Positions 38,075-48,783 are shown, counted from the stretch's first letter. The stretch is 62,898 bases of DNA from Rugosibacter sp. (GCA_004322535.1 SCUZ01000036.1:1-62898); one strand, 5' to 3'. Notes: generated by a model not told the origin, from the letters alone. Translations and numbers: made by a program.

Positions 38075-39060
38075 TGGAACTTTTGCGTGCTCAGAACGGT
38101 TGCCTCTTTGCCGTAATTGCTACAGTCGCCGTATTGCTAGCGCCGACTTTTGCTCAAGCAGAGAATAACCTGATGGCTTTGCAGCGTATGGCACAGGCCT
38201 CTCGCCAGCTAACCTACGAAGGTGTGTTTGTTTACCGTAGCGCTGATCGGATGGAGACTTCGCGCATAGCGCATGCTTGGACCGATGGCCGTGACCTGGA
38301 GCGGATAGAGGTACTTGATGGCAGCCCGCGTGAAATGATTCGTAACGAGGATGAAACAACCAGCTTTTTCCCCATTGAAAAGCGTCTGATTGTTGAAACC
38401 CGTTCAACGCATCGTCAATTCCCTGCGCTATTGCCTGCCGGAATGAGCCGCTTGCAGGACAATTATTCGATTCGTTCCATTGGTCAAGGCCGTGTCGCCG
38501 GCATCAATAGTCGCGTCATCATTTTAGATCCTCGTGACGACTTGCGCTATGGACATGAGTTTTGGCTAGACAATGCCAGTGGTTTATTGTTGAGAGCCGT
38601 GGTTTTGGGTGGGCATGGTGAAACGCTGGACTCTTTCAGTTTCACTCAAATCGTTATTGGTGGCACATTACCACCTCAAGCCTTAAAGCCGCGCTTCCCT
38701 ACTGAGGGCCTGCAAGTACAGAAAATCACCACGACAGAAATTGTACCGGAAGATTTGGGCTGGGTATTCCACAAGAAAATCCCCGGTTTTCGACGCATCA
38801 ATGCAATGAAGCGCCAGTCTGGTTCCGAAAAGTCTGCATTGCACATTTTATTTTCAGACGGCGTGGCTACAATTTCTGCATTTATTGAACCGCGTGCTAA
38901 CTCCGAGGGAGCAGAGCAAAGTAGCCCGGCAGTATTGTCCAGCATGGGCGCGCTGAATGTGTATCGCCGGCAGACTCCACAGCATTATTTGGTAGTGATG
39001 GGTGAGGTGCCCGCTCTCGCACTTAAACAGCTAGGGGATGGCATTGAGTGGAGGAAATAA
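38074..39060 (+). CDS. rseB: Sigma-E regulatory protein RseB (MucB)
   Basis: 328 residues, periplasmic, with a signal peptide ending near APTFAQAEN. The MucB/RseB domain shows LMALQRMAQASRQLTYEGVFVYRSADRMETSRIAH (quoted only as family region; YEGVFVYR is diagnostic). It binds RseA and shields it from proteolysis, and senses lipid/LPS defects. The APTF of the signal peptide lies in a reverse copy of the dispersed motif. Confidence 0.94.
   Translation: MELLRAQNGCLFAVIATVAVLLAPTFAQAENNLMALQRMAQASRQLTYEGVFVYRSADRMETSRIAHAWTDGRDLERIEVLDGSPREMIRNEDETTSFFPIEKRLIVETRSTHRQFPALLPAGMSRLQDNYSIRSIGQGRVAGINSRVIILDPRDDLRYGHEFWLDNASGLLLRAVVLGGHGETLDSFSFTQIVIGGTLPPQALKPRFPTEGLQVQKITTTEIVPEDLGWVFHKKIPGFRRINAMKRQSGSEKSALHILFSDGVATISAFIEPRANSEGAEQSSPAVLSSMGALNVYRRQTPQHYLVVMGEVPALALKQLGDGIEWRK
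38127..38151 (-). repeat. Copy of the dispersed 25-base motif in the rseB signal peptide
   Basis: Reverse orientation, three mismatches. It encodes VAVLLAPTF. Confidence 0.7.
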
Positions 39061-39521
39061 TGATGCAATGCGAGGCATGCGTGGTTGCGGTGATAAGTGA
39101 TAGCGAAGTCTGGGTTGAGGTATCGGCCAGGCTTGCCGCGTGCGATCACTGCTCCAATCCTGCACGGTGCCCAACAGGCTTGCTGGACCAAATGAATCAA
39201 CCACGTCGTTACCTTATGAGCAATACGCTGGATTTACATGTGGGTGATCGTGTCAGCTTGGCGGTTGCTGAAGGCACAGTCTTTCGCGCGGCGCTGGCAT
39301 CGTATGGTATTCCCCTGCTATTGATTATCAGTGGTGCGATGGCGGGTCAATGGCTAGCGGGTGATGGTGCGGCATCCATAGGTATGCTGGTTGGGCTAGC
39401 GCTTGGTTTTTTATTATTGCGGCATCGCGAGCAACGTTTTCATGATGGGCATCATTTGGTGCAATACCCTTTTTCTTTACAGAAACTACGCCAAGAAATA
39501 ACATTTTTTGAAAAACCTTAA
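39060..39521 (+). CDS. rseC: Sigma-E regulatory protein RseC (MucC)
   Basis: 153 residues. It starts ATG overlapping the rseB stop (TAATG), with GGAGGA just upstream. The cysteine cluster CDHCSNPARCPTG near residue 30 and two transmembrane helices (about 78-98 and 103-122) are the RseC pattern. It is a positive modulator of sigma-E in some bacteria and is linked to redox systems in others. Confidence 0.9.
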   Translation: MMQCEACVVAVISDSEVWVEVSARLAACDHCSNPARCPTGLLDQMNQPRRYLMSNTLDLHVGDRVSLAVAEGTVFRAALASYGIPLLLIISGAMAGQWLAGDGAASIGMLVGLALGFLLLRHREQRFHDGHHLVQYPFSLQKLRQEITFFEKP

Positions 39522-39532
39522 AGGAGCAGGAC

Positions 39533-40984
39533 TTGGAAATGAAGAATCTTTGTCTGGTTTTCGCAGTGACTTTATCTGCTTTGTTACCCGGCCCCAGTCA
39601 GGCACGAGAATTACCTGATTTCACTGATCTGGTTGAGGCACAAGGCCCGGCGGTTGTGAATATCAGTACGACGCAAATCATCAAACAAAGCGCGCAGGCA
39701 CAGCTTTCTCCCTTTGATGAAAATGACCCCGCACAAGAGTTTTTCCGGCGGTTTTTCCCAGGCCAAATTCCGCGCATGCCAGGGGAACAAGGGCTGCCCG
39801 ATCAGCCGCGTGAATACAAAAACCAGTCCTTAGGTTCAGGCTTTATCATCAGCGCAGACGGGTATATTTTGACCAACGCCCATGTCGTTGACGGGGCTGA
39901 TGAAGTGACGGTAAAACTCACAGATAAGCGAGAATTTAAAGCCAAAGTCCTGGGCGCTGATAAACGCACCGATGTCGCTTTAATCAAAATTGCAGCCGCA
40001 AAGTTACCCTTTACACGATTGGGTGACCCGGCGAAAATGAAAGTCGGCGAGTGGGTTGTGGCTATTGGATCTCCTTTTGGGTTTGAGAATACTGTCACCG
40101 CAGGTATCGTGAGTGCGAAAGGGCGTTCTCTCTCGCAAGAAAACTTTGTGCCTTTTATTCAAACCGACGTACCGATTAATCCAGGTAATTCGGGCGGGCC
40201 TTTATTCAATATGAAGGGCGAAGTCGTGGGGATCAATTCGCAGATCTATTCACGATCAGGCGGATTCATGGGCTTGTCTTTTGCTATTCCGATCGATATT
40301 GCAATGGAAGTTCAAGCCCAGCTCAAACAAAATGGGCACGTGAGCCGTGGTCGTATGGGCGTGGTGATTCAAGAGGTGAGTAAGGATCTGGCAGAATCTT
40401 TTGGCTTGGGAAAAGCACAAGGCGCGCTCGTTGCCTCGGTAGAAAAAGGTGCCGCAGCAGACAAAGCCGGGATTGCGCCAGGCGACATTATTCTCAAGTT
40501 TGATGGCAAGCCTGTAACAGAGTCTGGCGAATTACCCCGCAAGGTGGGCGCGACCAAACCGGGCAGCAAAGTGCCCGTGCAGCTCTGGCGCAAAGGAACC
40601 GCCCTGGATGTGGTGGTCACGATGGGCGAAATTCCTGAAGATGGTGCACCTGTAACCAAGCATGGCCGCAAAGCATCCGAGCCCACCAAGGCTAATCGTT
40701 TAGGTTTGGTATTGTCTGCATTGTCAGCAGAACAAAAGCGTGCTGCAGGGCTGCCCAGTGGGCTGATCGTCGAAGATGTGACGAGTGCCGGGGTGCGCAC
40801 GGATTTGCGGCCGGGGGATATTTTGCTCTCGCTCATCCACAAGGGAACCCAGGTTGAGCTCAAGACGGTCGCGCAATTTAATGAGCTTATCGCAGCGGTC
40901 AATAAAACAGAATCCATTACGTTGCTCGTGCGGCGCGGCGAAATGCAAACCTTTGTCATTATCAAAGGGGTGTCAGATAAGTAA
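39533..40984 (+). CDS. mucD: Periplasmic serine protease MucD/DegP-like
   Basis: 483 residues (TTG start with AGGAG six bases before it; an ATG six bases later is an alternative). Signal peptide, trypsin-like catalytic triad (TNAHVVDG near 120, RTDVALIKI near 150, NPGNSGGPLF near 223) and two PDZ domains (about 270-365 and 385-480). It degrades misfolded envelope proteins and is the usual RpoE-regulon member in this operon. Confidence 0.95.
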   Translation: MEMKNLCLVFAVTLSALLPGPSQARELPDFTDLVEAQGPAVVNISTTQIIKQSAQAQLSPFDENDPAQEFFRRFFPGQIPRMPGEQGLPDQPREYKNQSLGSGFIISADGYILTNAHVVDGADEVTVKLTDKREFKAKVLGADKRTDVALIKIAAAKLPFTRLGDPAKMKVGEWVVAIGSPFGFENTVTAGIVSAKGRSLSQENFVPFIQTDVPINPGNSGGPLFNMKGEVVGINSQIYSRSGGFMGLSFAIPIDIAMEVQAQLKQNGHVSRGRMGVVIQEVSKDLAESFGLGKAQGALVASVEKGAAADKAGIAPGDIILKFDGKPVTESGELPRKVGATKPGSKVPVQLWRKGTALDVVVTMGEIPEDGAPVTKHGRKASEPTKANRLGLVLSALSAEQKRAAGLPSGLIVEDVTSAGVRTDLRPGDILLSLIHKGTQVELKTVAQFNELIAAVNKTESITLLVRRGEMQTFVIIKGVSDK

Positions 40985-40985
40985 C

Positions 40986-41237
40986 TTGACGCTGCGGTTG
41001 CTGAACCGTTCTTATTGCCACCTTTGCGACGACATGCTCACTGCGCTAAATGGGCTTCGCGGCGAGCCTGATGCGATCAGCTTTGATATTAATGTGATTG
41101 ATGTTGATGCAGATCCGGCATTGGTTGCTGAATATGACGAACTAGTGCCGGTTTTGCTCGATCCGGAAGGCCAGATGCTGTGCCATTATTTCCTTGATAG
41201 CGCGAAAGTCCGTGAGTATTTGAACGCTTTCCGTTAA
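40986..41237 (+). CDS. Glutaredoxin-like thioredoxin-fold protein
   Basis: 83 residues starting at TTG 40986, directly after mucD (the frame is open upstream inside mucD, but family similarity begins at [16 protein letters not shown]). The redox CxxC motif CHLC is near residue 10, followed by the thioredoxin-fold pattern VPVLLDPEG. This small glutaredoxin between mucD and lepA is conserved in betaproteobacteria. The start codon is uncertain, since no strong ribosome site is placed before it. Confidence 0.8.
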   Translation: MTLRLLNRSYCHLCDDMLTALNGLRGEPDAISFDINVIDVDADPALVAEYDELVPVLLDPEGQMLCHYFLDSAKVREYLNAFR

Positions 41238-41308
41238 AATCAGGGCTCTTTTTTAAAGCTTCAAAGGTGCTCGGTATGTTTCTTGGGCGCCTTTTTTATT
41301 GGTTCTTT

Positions 41309-43102
41309 ATGAATCACATCCGTAATTTTTCTATCATTGCTCACATCGATCACGGCAAGTCCACGCTGGCAGATCGCATTATCCATAAGTGCGGAGGCTT
41401 GTCAGACCGCGAAATGGAATCTCAGGTTCTTGACTCAATGGATATTGAGCGAGAGCGCGGAATCACCATTAAAGCGCAAACAGCCGCATTAAGTTACAAG
41501 GCGCGAGATGGTAAAACCTATAACCTCAACTTGATTGACACACCGGGGCACGTTGATTTCTCTTATGAAGTGAGCCGTTCGCTATCGGCCTGCGAAGGCG
41601 CATTGCTGGTCGTGGATGCCTCGCAAGGGGTTGAGGCGCAAACAGTCGCCAACTGCTATACCGCGCTAGAGCTCGGTGTTGAGGTGGTACCGGTTTTAAA
41701 CAAAATTGATTTACCGCAAGCTGACCCCGATAACGCCCGGCAGGAAATTGAAGATGTCATCGGGATTGATGCGACTGACGCAGTGCTCTGCTCGGCGAAA
41801 ACCGGCTTGGGTGTGGACGACGTATTAGAGGCCGTCATTGCGCGAATTCCCCCGCCCAAAGGACAACTGGATGCGCCCCTGAAAGCGCTGATTATTGATT
41901 CGTGGTTCGATAATTATGTGGGCGTTGTGATGCTCGTGCGTGTCGTTGATGGCATGCTCAGAGCAAAAGACAGGCTGTTGCTTATGGCTACAGGCAGTAC
42001 GCATTTGTGTGAGCAAGTGGGCGTTTTCACCCCCAAAGCATTGCCTCGACCTGAATTAAAGGCGGGTGAGGTGGGCTTTATTATTTCCGGCATCAAAGAA
42101 CTTGATGCAGCACAAGTCGGCGATACCATTACGCTGGTTGATCGTCCCGCAGCGGCAGCTTTGCCAGGCTTTAAAGAAATCAAGCCGCAAGTTTTTGCTG
42201 GTCTTTACCCGATAGAGTCAAATCAATATGAGTCACTGCGCGATGCGCTCGAAAAACTTCGCTTGAATGACGCTTCCTTGCACTATGAGCCGGAGGTTTC
42301 ACAGGCACTCGGATTTGGCTTTCGCTGCGGTTTTTTAGGGCTTTTGCATATGGAAATTGTGCAAGAGCGGCTAGAACGTGAATTCGACCAGGATTTAATT
42401 ACCACCGCACCCACCGTGGTGTACGAAGTGCGCCTGCGCGATGGCGAAGAGATTCTGGTAGAAAATCCTGCCAAGTTGCCCGAACTGCAGAAGATCGAAG
42501 AAATTCGCGAACCCATTATTACCAACGTTATTTTTGTGCCACAGGAATATCTCGGTGCAGTCATTACTCTATGCGAGCAAAAACGTGGGCGTCAGGTCAA
42601 TATCGCCTATCGCGGCAAGCAGGTTCAGCTTACATATGAAATGCCAATGGCCGAGGTGGTCATGGATTTTTTTGACAAGCTGAAGTCTGTCTCGCGTGGT
42701 TATGCGTCACTAGATTATGAGTTTAAAGAATACCGTGTCGCCGATGTTGTCAAGCTTGATATCCTGATCAATGCTGAAAAAGTGGATGCACTTTCCTTGA
42801 TCGTTCATCGCGCTAATGCGGCTTATCGCGGGCGCGAACTGGCAGCCAAAATGCGCGAGCTGATTCCACGTCAAATGTACGATGTAGCGATTCAGTCAGC
42901 GATTGGCGCTACCATCATTGCACGTGAGAACGTTAAAGCCATGCGCAAGGATGTACTGGCCAAATGCTATGGCGGTGATATTTCACGAAAGAAGAAGTTG
43001 TTGGAAAAACAAAAGGCAGGAAAAAAGCGCATGAAGCAAGTAGGCCGGGTAGAAATTCCTCAAGAAGCCTTTCTTGCCGTGTTGCGTGTTGGCGATAAAT
43101 AA
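41309..43102 (+). CDS. lepA: Elongation factor 4 (LepA)
   Basis: 597 residues from [20 protein letters not shown], the family start (the frame has earlier GTG and ATG codons at 41267 and 41276 that are not family-like). It is a ribosome-associated GTPase acting in back-translocation or 30S assembly. G1 [10 protein letters not shown]3 DTPGHVDF, G4 NKID and the LepA-specific C-terminus ([37 protein letters not shown] split) are intact. Confidence 0.97.
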   Translation: MNHIRNFSIIAHIDHGKSTLADRIIHKCGGLSDREMESQVLDSMDIERERGITIKAQTAALSYKARDGKTYNLNLIDTPGHVDFSYEVSRSLSACEGALLVVDASQGVEAQTVANCYTALELGVEVVPVLNKIDLPQADPDNARQEIEDVIGIDATDAVLCSAKTGLGVDDVLEAVIARIPPPKGQLDAPLKALIIDSWFDNYVGVVMLVRVVDGMLRAKDRLLLMATGSTHLCEQVGVFTPKALPRPELKAGEVGFIISGIKELDAAQVGDTITLVDRPAAAALPGFKEIKPQVFAGLYPIESNQYESLRDALEKLRLNDASLHYEPEVSQALGFGFRCGFLGLLHMEIVQERLEREFDQDLITTAPTVVYEVRLRDGEEILVENPAKLPELQKIEEIREPIITNVIFVPQEYLGAVITLCEQKRGRQVNIAYRGKQVQLTYEMPMAEVVMDFFDKLKSVSRGYASLDYEFKEYRVADVVKLDILINAEKVDALSLIVHRANAAYRGRELAAKMRELIPRQMYDVAIQSAIGATIIARENVKAMRKDVLAKCYGGDISRKKKLLEKQKAGKKRMKQVGRVEIPQEAFLAVLRVGDK

Positions 43103-43196
43103 TCCTTTTCCTGATTGCCGAGAGCCGCAGCACCCGTGGTCTTAGCCCATTTTCTGTAGTTTCTTATTTCAGTCGACACAGCCTCGCGGAGCCTTC

Positions 43197-43985
43197 ATGA
43201 ATTTTGCCTTGATCTTGTTTTTATTTGTCGTTTTTACGGGTGTTCTTTGGACGTTCGACCATTTCTGGGCCAGAAAAAAGCGACCTGCTGACGCAAAAGA
43301 CCCTTGGTGGGTTGAGTATGGAAGCAGTTTCTTTCCGGTTATTCTGGCTGTTTTTGTACTTCGTTCTTTCCTCGTTGAACCTTTTAAAATTCCTTCTGGC
43401 TCGATGATTCCTACCTTGGTGGTAGGTGATTTTATTTTGGTGAATAAGTTCACCTATGGCATTCGTTTGCCGGTAATCAATAAGAAAGTAGTAGAACTCA
43501 ACAGCCCTAAACGGGGTGACGTGGTGGTGTTTCGGTATCCGCCGGATCCTTCGCTGGACTACATCAAGCGTGTAGTTGGTCTGCCGGGAGACCGCGTGGA
43601 ATATCACAACAAAAAGCTGACGATTAACGGCCAAGAAGTAAAACATGAAAGCGCGGGTGACTATCTGGATCCAGCACGCTTGTATTACACACCACGCTTT
43701 AAAGAGACTTTGGGCGAAGTGCAGCACGCGGTGCTTATCGATCCTGAAGCTCCTGGTTATGTGCGGCCGATTGTGAACTTCCCGGATAATGATCAATGCC
43801 ACTACAATAATGATGGCGTGAGTTGCCAAGTGCCAAATGGACATTATTTTGTCATGGGTGATAACCGCGATAACTCCCAAGACAGCCGTTTCTGGGGGTT
43901 TGTGCCGGATAAAAATCTGGTGGGAAAAGCATTTTTTATCTGGTTTAATTTTAGCGATTTACAGCGTATCGGCTCTTTTCACTAG
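43197..43985 (+). CDS. lepB: Signal peptidase I
   Basis: 262 residues with two N-terminal transmembrane helices. The catalytic Ser is in PSGSMIPTL (near 77), the Lys in YIKRVVGLPGD (near 124), and box E is GDNRDNSQDSRFWG (near 222). It cleaves signal peptides of exported proteins. It is eight bases before the DUF4845 gene, in the usual lepA-lepB-rnc-era order. Confidence 0.97.
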   Translation: MNFALILFLFVVFTGVLWTFDHFWARKKRPADAKDPWWVEYGSSFFPVILAVFVLRSFLVEPFKIPSGSMIPTLVVGDFILVNKFTYGIRLPVINKKVVELNSPKRGDVVVFRYPPDPSLDYIKRVVGLPGDRVEYHNKKLTINGQEVKHESAGDYLDPARLYYTPRFKETLGEVQHAVLIDPEAPGYVRPIVNFPDNDQCHYNNDGVSCQVPNGHYFVMGDNRDNSQDSRFWGFVPDKNLVGKAFFIWFNFSDLQRIGSFH

Positions 43986-43993
43986 GAGAGAAA

Positions 43994-44353
43994 ATGAAAT
44001 TTCAACGGGGTGTTAGCCTCAATGGCATGATGATAGGCAGCGTGATTTTTGCGCTGCTTGCTTTGCTGACAATGAAAGTGTTGCCTGAATGGATTGAGTA
44101 CGGGAAGATTCTCAAGGTAGTCAAGGCGACCGCAATGGATAGCAATCTAAAGGAAGCCGCAATACCCGATGTGCGCGCGGCATACGATAAACGTGCTGAT
44201 ATTGACATCATTAAAAGCGTGACTGGACAAGATCTTGCAGTCAGCAAGGAAGACGGCGGATTAGTCATTTCTTTTGCCTATGCAAAGAAAGTTCCCTTGT
44301 TTTATAACGTTAGCCTGGTCTTTGATTTTGAGGGTAGTAGCGCGAAGAAATGA
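43994..44353 (+). CDS. DUF4845 membrane-anchored protein
   Basis: 119 residues: an N-terminal helix (MKFQRGVSLNGMMIGSVIFALLALL split) with a prepilin-like start, then a small soluble domain. It matches the DUF4845 protein usually between lepB and rnc in betaproteobacteria. The function is unknown. Its stop overlaps the rnc start (ATGA). Confidence 0.88.
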   Translation: MKFQRGVSLNGMMIGSVIFALLALLTMKVLPEWIEYGKILKVVKATAMDSNLKEAAIPDVRAAYDKRADIDIIKSVTGQDLAVSKEDGGLVISFAYAKKVPLFYNVSLVFDFEGSSAKK

Positions 44354-45027
44354 AGCTCAAAGCCGTAGAAGCTTCACTGGGACATCAATTTACTCGTCCT
44401 GAGTTTCTCCGGCAGGCGCTGACGCACCGAAGCTTTGGTGTGCCACACAATGAGCGGCTTGAGTTTCTTGGTGATTCAATACTCAATTGCGCCATTGCGC
44501 ACGCCTTGTTTCTGCGCTACGCAGAATGTAACGAGGGTGAGCTGTCTCGTTTGCGGGCGAGCCTGGTGCGTCAAGAAACCCTTGCTGAAATCGCATTGAG
44601 CATTCGCCTAGGGGAACATTTGCGCTTGGGTGAAGGGGAACTGAAAAGTGGTGGCTTTAGCCGCCCATCAACGCTAGCAGATGCGTTGGAAGCGGTCTTC
44701 GCGGCAGTATTTCTGGATGCAGGGTTTATTGCCGCACAACAGGTGATTGACCGCCTTTTTGCTCCCTGGATTTTACGTATCGATCCACAAAAATCAGGGA
44801 AAGATCCTAAAACCACCTTGCAAGAATTAATGCAGGGGCGCCAATTATCTTTACCAAGCTATTCTTTAATTAACTTGCGTGGCGAAGCGCACGCACAGGA
44901 GTTTGAGGTGTCATGTGCCGTTGCCGCGCTGAATATTTTGTGCGTTGGCAAAGGCAGTAGCCGTCGTATCGCCGAACAGGAAGCCGCGCGCTTAGTGCTC
45001 ACCCGGATTGATCCAATAAAAAAATGA
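44350..45027 (+). CDS. rnc: Ribonuclease III
   Basis: 225 residues. It cleaves double-stranded RNA, including rRNA precursors. The catalytic motif NERLEFLGDSILN near residue 35 and the second acidic site DALEAVFAAVFLDAG near 105 are intact. The double-stranded RNA-binding domain (DPKTTLQELMQ, EQEAARLVL) is C-terminal. It is translationally coupled to DUF4845 and era (ATGA on both sides). Confidence 0.97.
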   Translation: MKLKAVEASLGHQFTRPEFLRQALTHRSFGVPHNERLEFLGDSILNCAIAHALFLRYAECNEGELSRLRASLVRQETLAEIALSIRLGEHLRLGEGELKSGGFSRPSTLADALEAVFAAVFLDAGFIAAQQVIDRLFAPWILRIDPQKSGKDPKTTLQELMQGRQLSLPSYSLINLRGEAHAQEFEVSCAVAALNILCVGKGSSRRIAEQEAARLVLTRIDPIKK

Positions 45028-45911
45028 ATGAAAATTTCCGTACCGGTTATTTAGCCGTAATTGGCCGCCCCAATGTGGGTAAATCCACGCTGATGAATCG
45101 CCTGGTGGGCGCCAAGGTGAGTATCACCTCAAGGAAGGCACAAACCACGCGACATCGCATTCACGGTGTTTTGACCACGGCTGACAATCAATTTATTTTT
45201 GTCGATACGCCAGGTTTTCAAACATCGCACACGAATGCACTTAATCGGCTGATGAATCGAAGCGTCACTTCGTCATTCGCCGATGTAGATGTGATTTTGC
45301 TGGTGATTGAAGCCGGGCGCTGGGGCGTGGGCGAAGAAGCACTGATGGCCATGCTGCCAGCAGAAAAACCTGTCATTTTGGTGATTAATAAAATCGACCG
45401 TTTGACAGATAAAGGAAAATTGCTGCCATTTATCGCACAAATTTCAGCACTGCACATCTTTAACGAGGTCGTGCCGCTGTCTGCCGAAAAAGGCGTGGGT
45501 ACGGAGACATTGTTATCTGCTGTAGCCACTTATTTGCCGGTGATACCTCCGGTGTTTGCGGCGGATGACATCACGGATCGATCCGAACGCTTTCTCGCTT
45601 CAGAAATTCTGCGCGAAAAACTATTTCGCAATCTTGGCGAAGAGCTGCCTTATGGCTTGGCGGTCGAGATCGAGAAATTTGAGCAAGAGGGGGAATTACG
45701 GCGTATTTTTGCGGCGATCATTGTTGATCGATCAGCCCATAAAGTGATGGTCATTGGCAAGGAGGGAGAGCGGCTCAAGCGCATCTCAACCGATGCCCGC
45801 AAAGACATGGAGAAACTTTTTGGCGGCAAGGTCTGGTTGGAAACCTGGGTCAAGGTAAAAACTGGTTGGGCCGATGACGAGCGCGCCTTGAAGTCTTTGG
45901 GCTACGAGTAA
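45024..45911 (+). CDS. era: GTPase Era
   Basis: 295 residues. GTPase for 16S rRNA maturation and 30S assembly. G1 GRPNVGKSTL, G3 DTPGFQ, G4 NKIDR and the C-terminal KH domain (VIGKEGERLKRISTDARKDMEKLFG split; GKxGxxLKxI) are complete. It starts inside the rnc stop codon. Confidence 0.97.
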   Translation: MNENFRTGYLAVIGRPNVGKSTLMNRLVGAKVSITSRKAQTTRHRIHGVLTTADNQFIFVDTPGFQTSHTNALNRLMNRSVTSSFADVDVILLVIEAGRWGVGEEALMAMLPAEKPVILVINKIDRLTDKGKLLPFIAQISALHIFNEVVPLSAEKGVGTETLLSAVATYLPVIPPVFAADDITDRSERFLASEILREKLFRNLGEELPYGLAVEIEKFEQEGELRRIFAAIIVDRSAHKVMVIGKEGERLKRISTDARKDMEKLFGGKVWLETWVKVKTGWADDERALKSLGYE

Positions 45912-45915
45912 TACG

Positions 45916-46644
45916 GTGAGTGGGAAACAACGCATTGATGAGCAACGCGCCTTTGTGTTGCACCTTTATCCTTATAGCGAAACCAGTTTGGTTGTCGATG
46001 TTTTTTCCCGCGACCATGGGCGTTTGGCGCTGCTGGCACGTGGTGCACGACGGCCACGTTCCGCACTGCGCGGATTGTTGATGGCGTTCCAGCCATTAGA
46101 GCTTGGCTGGTTTGGGGCAGGGGAGGTCAAAACGCTAGCCAAGGCCGAATGGATAGGCGGCATGCCACTGTTAGGCGGGCGCTGCTTGCTGCTGGGCTAT
46201 TATCTCAATGAGCTATTAGTCAAGATGTTGCCACGAGAAGATCCGCATGGTGTGCTGTTCGACGCTTACAGTGCGGCACTGCATGCGCTGGCTCTCGGTG
46301 GGGCGGATGCGCCCGAGTTGAGACGGTTCGAGAAGACGCTGCTCAAGGAATTAGGCTATGGCTTGACGCTGGATCGCGAGGCAGTCACTGGTGATCAAAT
46401 CATTGCGCAAGAACAATATGCTTTTCAGGTTGAACGCGGGCCGGTCCGAAAAGTCGGCGCTGGTGATACGGCGAATATAAGTGTTTTACATGGTAAAACG
46501 CTGCTCGACATGATTGCGGACGACTATACCGATCCGCAAACACGGATGGAGAGCAAGATGTTGATGCGCCAACTGATTGCGCATCATCTGGGAGGAAAAC
46601 CGTTGCAATCGCGGCGGGTTTTTATGGAGCTACAGGAACTGTGA
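45916..46644 (+). CDS. recO: DNA repair protein RecO
   Basis: 242 residues from a GTG. It loads RecA on SSB-coated DNA in the RecFOR pathway. The OB-fold N-terminus ([36 protein letters not shown] split) and helical C-terminus are typical. An exact copy of the dispersed 25-base motif encodes [10 protein letters not shown] near residues 179-186. Its stop overlaps pdxJ (GTGA). Confidence 0.94.
   Translation: MSGKQRIDEQRAFVLHLYPYSETSLVVDVFSRDHGRLALLARGARRPRSALRGLLMAFQPLELGWFGAGEVKTLAKAEWIGGMPLLGGRCLLLGYYLNELLVKMLPREDPHGVLFDAYSAALHALALGGADAPELRRFEKTLLKELGYGLTLDREAVTGDQIIAQEQYAFQVERGPVRKVGAGDTANISVLHGKTLLDMIADDYTDPQTRMESKMLMRQLIAHHLGGKPLQSRRVFMELQEL
46449..46473 (+). repeat. Exact copy of the dispersed 25-base motif in recO
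   Basis: Matches every fixed position; variable base T. It encodes KVGAGDTA. Confidence 0.9.
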
Positions 46645-47390
46645 TTAAGCTGGGCGTGAATATCGATCATGTCGCCACGATTCGTCAGGCGCGACAAACT
46701 TATGAGCCAGATCCCGTATGGGCAGCGGTTGAAGCGCAACTTGGTGGCGCGGACGGCATCACGGTGCATCTGCGCGAAGATCGGCGGCACATTCAGGATC
46801 ACGATGTGCGCCGCTTGCGTGAGCTCACACACATCAAATTAAACCTTGAAATGGCTGCAACCGAAGAAATGATTGCCATTGCCTGTGCCATCAAACCTGA
46901 AACAGCCATGCTGGTGCCTGAAGGGCGGCATGAAGTCACGACCGAGGGCGGATTAAACATTGTTGAACAGGAGCAGCGCTTGCACATGGTTGTTTCTCGT
47001 CTGGCCCAGGCGGGTATTCAAACCAGCGTTTTTATTGATGCTGAATTGGTTCAGGTTGCTGCTGCGGCACGTATTGGCGTGCATGTGTGTGAACTACACA
47101 CCGGGCCCTATGCGCGAGCATTTCATACGCAGGGACGTGATGAAGAAAGCCAGGCCGTCAAGGCTGAGTTGACTAAACTTCGCGTAGCCGGTGAAGCAGT
47201 TTCTACTGCGGGTATGCGGCTAAACGCAGGGCATGCACTTAACTACGTTAACACGCAGCCTATTGCCGCGCTACCGGGTATCCGCGAACTGCACATTGGT
47301 CATGCCATTGTTAGCCGGGCTGTTTTTGTGGGCATGCGCGAAGCAGTGCGTGAAATGAAAGATCTGATCAACGGCATGCATCGCCCATGA
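46641..47390 (+). CDS. pdxJ: Pyridoxine 5'-phosphate synthase
   Basis: 249 residues from a GTG overlapping the recO stop. It makes pyridoxine 5'-phosphate from deoxyxylulose phosphate and 3-amino-2-oxopropyl phosphate. [15 protein letters not shown] at the N-terminus, [14 protein letters not shown] near 38 and GHALNYVN near 195 are the signature. It overlaps acpS (ATGA). Confidence 0.97.
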   Translation: MIKLGVNIDHVATIRQARQTYEPDPVWAAVEAQLGGADGITVHLREDRRHIQDHDVRRLRELTHIKLNLEMAATEEMIAIACAIKPETAMLVPEGRHEVTTEGGLNIVEQEQRLHMVVSRLAQAGIQTSVFIDAELVQVAAAARIGVHVCELHTGPYARAFHTQGRDEESQAVKAELTKLRVAGEAVSTAGMRLNAGHALNYVNTQPIAALPGIRELHIGHAIVSRAVFVGMREAVREMKDLINGMHRP

Positions 47391-47764
47391 TCTTTGGCGT
47401 AGGTACTGACATCGTTGCAATCAAACGCATGGCCGAGTTGTGGCAGCGCCATGGCGAACGGGCTTTGCAAAAGATTTTAGCGCCAGATGAGCGTGCTGCC
47501 TGCATTGCCAGTCAAGACCCGGCCCGCGTGCTTGCCAGACGATTTGCTGCCAAAGAAGCCCTGGGCAAGGCACTGGGTACAGGCATACGTTCCCCTTTGG
47601 TTTTGCCTGAAATCAGTGTCACGCATGATGCACTTGGCAAACCCGGTTTTGTTTTTTCTCCATCACTTGCCGCTTATTTTGCTCAGCGAAATATGACGGC
47701 CCATCTTTCAATTAGTGACGAACACGATTACGCCGTCGCATTTGTTTTACTGGAAACGCCATGA
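47387..47764 (+). CDS. acpS: Holo-ACP synthase
   Basis: 125 residues. It attaches phosphopantetheine to [15 protein letters not shown] at the N-terminus (metal-binding Asp) and [15 protein letters not shown] near residue 57 are diagnostic. It overlaps pdxJ and nagZ through ATGA. Confidence 0.96.
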   Translation: MIFGVGTDIVAIKRMAELWQRHGERALQKILAPDERAACIASQDPARVLARRFAAKEALGKALGTGIRSPLVLPEISVTHDALGKPGFVFSPSLAAYFAQRNMTAHLSISDEHDYAVAFVLLETP

Positions 47765-48783
47765 AAACACTTTCAACACAACCTCCTGGCCCTTTGATGA
47801 TAGACATTGAAGGATATGCGCTGACTGTGCTAGATGCTGAGCGACTGATACATCCGTTAGTTGGCGGAGTGATACTTTTTACGCGCAACTATCGCGATCG
47901 CCAGCAGCTTACCGAGTTGTGCGCGGAAATTCATGCGCTACGCACACCGCGACTCTTGATTGCCATTGATCACGAAGGTGGGCGCGTGCAACGCTGCCGG
48001 GAGGGTTTCAGCCTGATACCCGCCATGCAAAAGTTGGGCACCTTGTGGGATACCGATGCAACAGGCGCTTGTGAAGCGGCGCGTACCATCGGTTATTTGC
48101 TTGCTGCTGAACTGCGTCAGTGTGGGGTTGATTTTTCATTTACCCCTGTGCTTGATCTTGATTGGGGGCGGAGCGGAGTTATTGGCAACCGTGCCTTCCA
48201 TCGCGACCCCCAAGCGGTGATTGAACTTGCTGGTGCGCTGATCAATGGATTGCAGTCGGCGGGTATGCGCTGTTGCGGTAAGCATTTCCCCGGTCACGGC
48301 TGGGTTGCAGCGGATTCACATGTGGCTATTCCAGTGGATGAACGTGCGTTGGCTGACATGCGCGACGACTTGATGCCGTATCGGCACCTTACGCTGGATG
48401 CCATCATGCCTGCGCATGTGATTTATCCGCAAATTGATTCCCGCCCGGCTGGTTTTTCTCCGGTATGGATTAATAAATTACGTTATGAGTTTGCCTTCGA
48501 TGGTGTTATTTTCAGCGATGATCTTTCCATGGAAGGCGCCAGTGTGGCGGGCAATATTGTCGACCGGGCGAATGCTGCATGGACAGCAGGATGTGATGTG
48601 TTATTAGTGTGCAATGCGCCCGATGCCGTAGGTGTCCTGTTGGAGACTTGGCAGCCAGAGCCTGCGCCTGACGTCAGACCACTTAGCCGCCTTGTACCCA
48701 ATGAACCTTGGCAGCGAGATGAGCAGTACTATGCCATGGGGATTGCGGCGATTGAAAAACTAACAAGCGAGATCGCTAGATAA
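47761..48783 (+). CDS. nagZ: Beta-N-acetylhexosaminidase NagZ
   Basis: 340 residues, GH3 family, cytoplasmic. It removes GlcNAc from recycled muropeptides. KHFPGHGWVAADSH near residue 175 holds the substrate-positioning loop with its catalytic His and Asp, and FSDDLSMEGA near 250 holds the nucleophile Asp. It ends the overlapping run that starts at DUF4845. Confidence 0.95.
   Translation: MKTLSTQPPGPLMIDIEGYALTVLDAERLIHPLVGGVILFTRNYRDRQQLTELCAEIHALRTPRLLIAIDHEGGRVQRCREGFSLIPAMQKLGTLWDTDATGACEAARTIGYLLAAELRQCGVDFSFTPVLDLDWGRSGVIGNRAFHRDPQAVIELAGALINGLQSAGMRCCGKHFPGHGWVAADSHVAIPVDERALADMRDDLMPYRHLTLDAIMPAHVIYPQIDSRPAGFSPVWINKLRYEFAFDGVIFSDDLSMEGASVAGNIVDRANAAWTAGCDVLLVCNAPDAVGVLLETWQPEPAPDVRPLSRLVPNEPWQRDEQYYAMGIAAIEKLTSEIAR

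Noticed and set aside
42112-42136. AGTCGGCGATACC in lepA, similar to the motif
   Set aside because: The peptide VGDTITL is normal for LepA, and the match ends after the first dozen bases.
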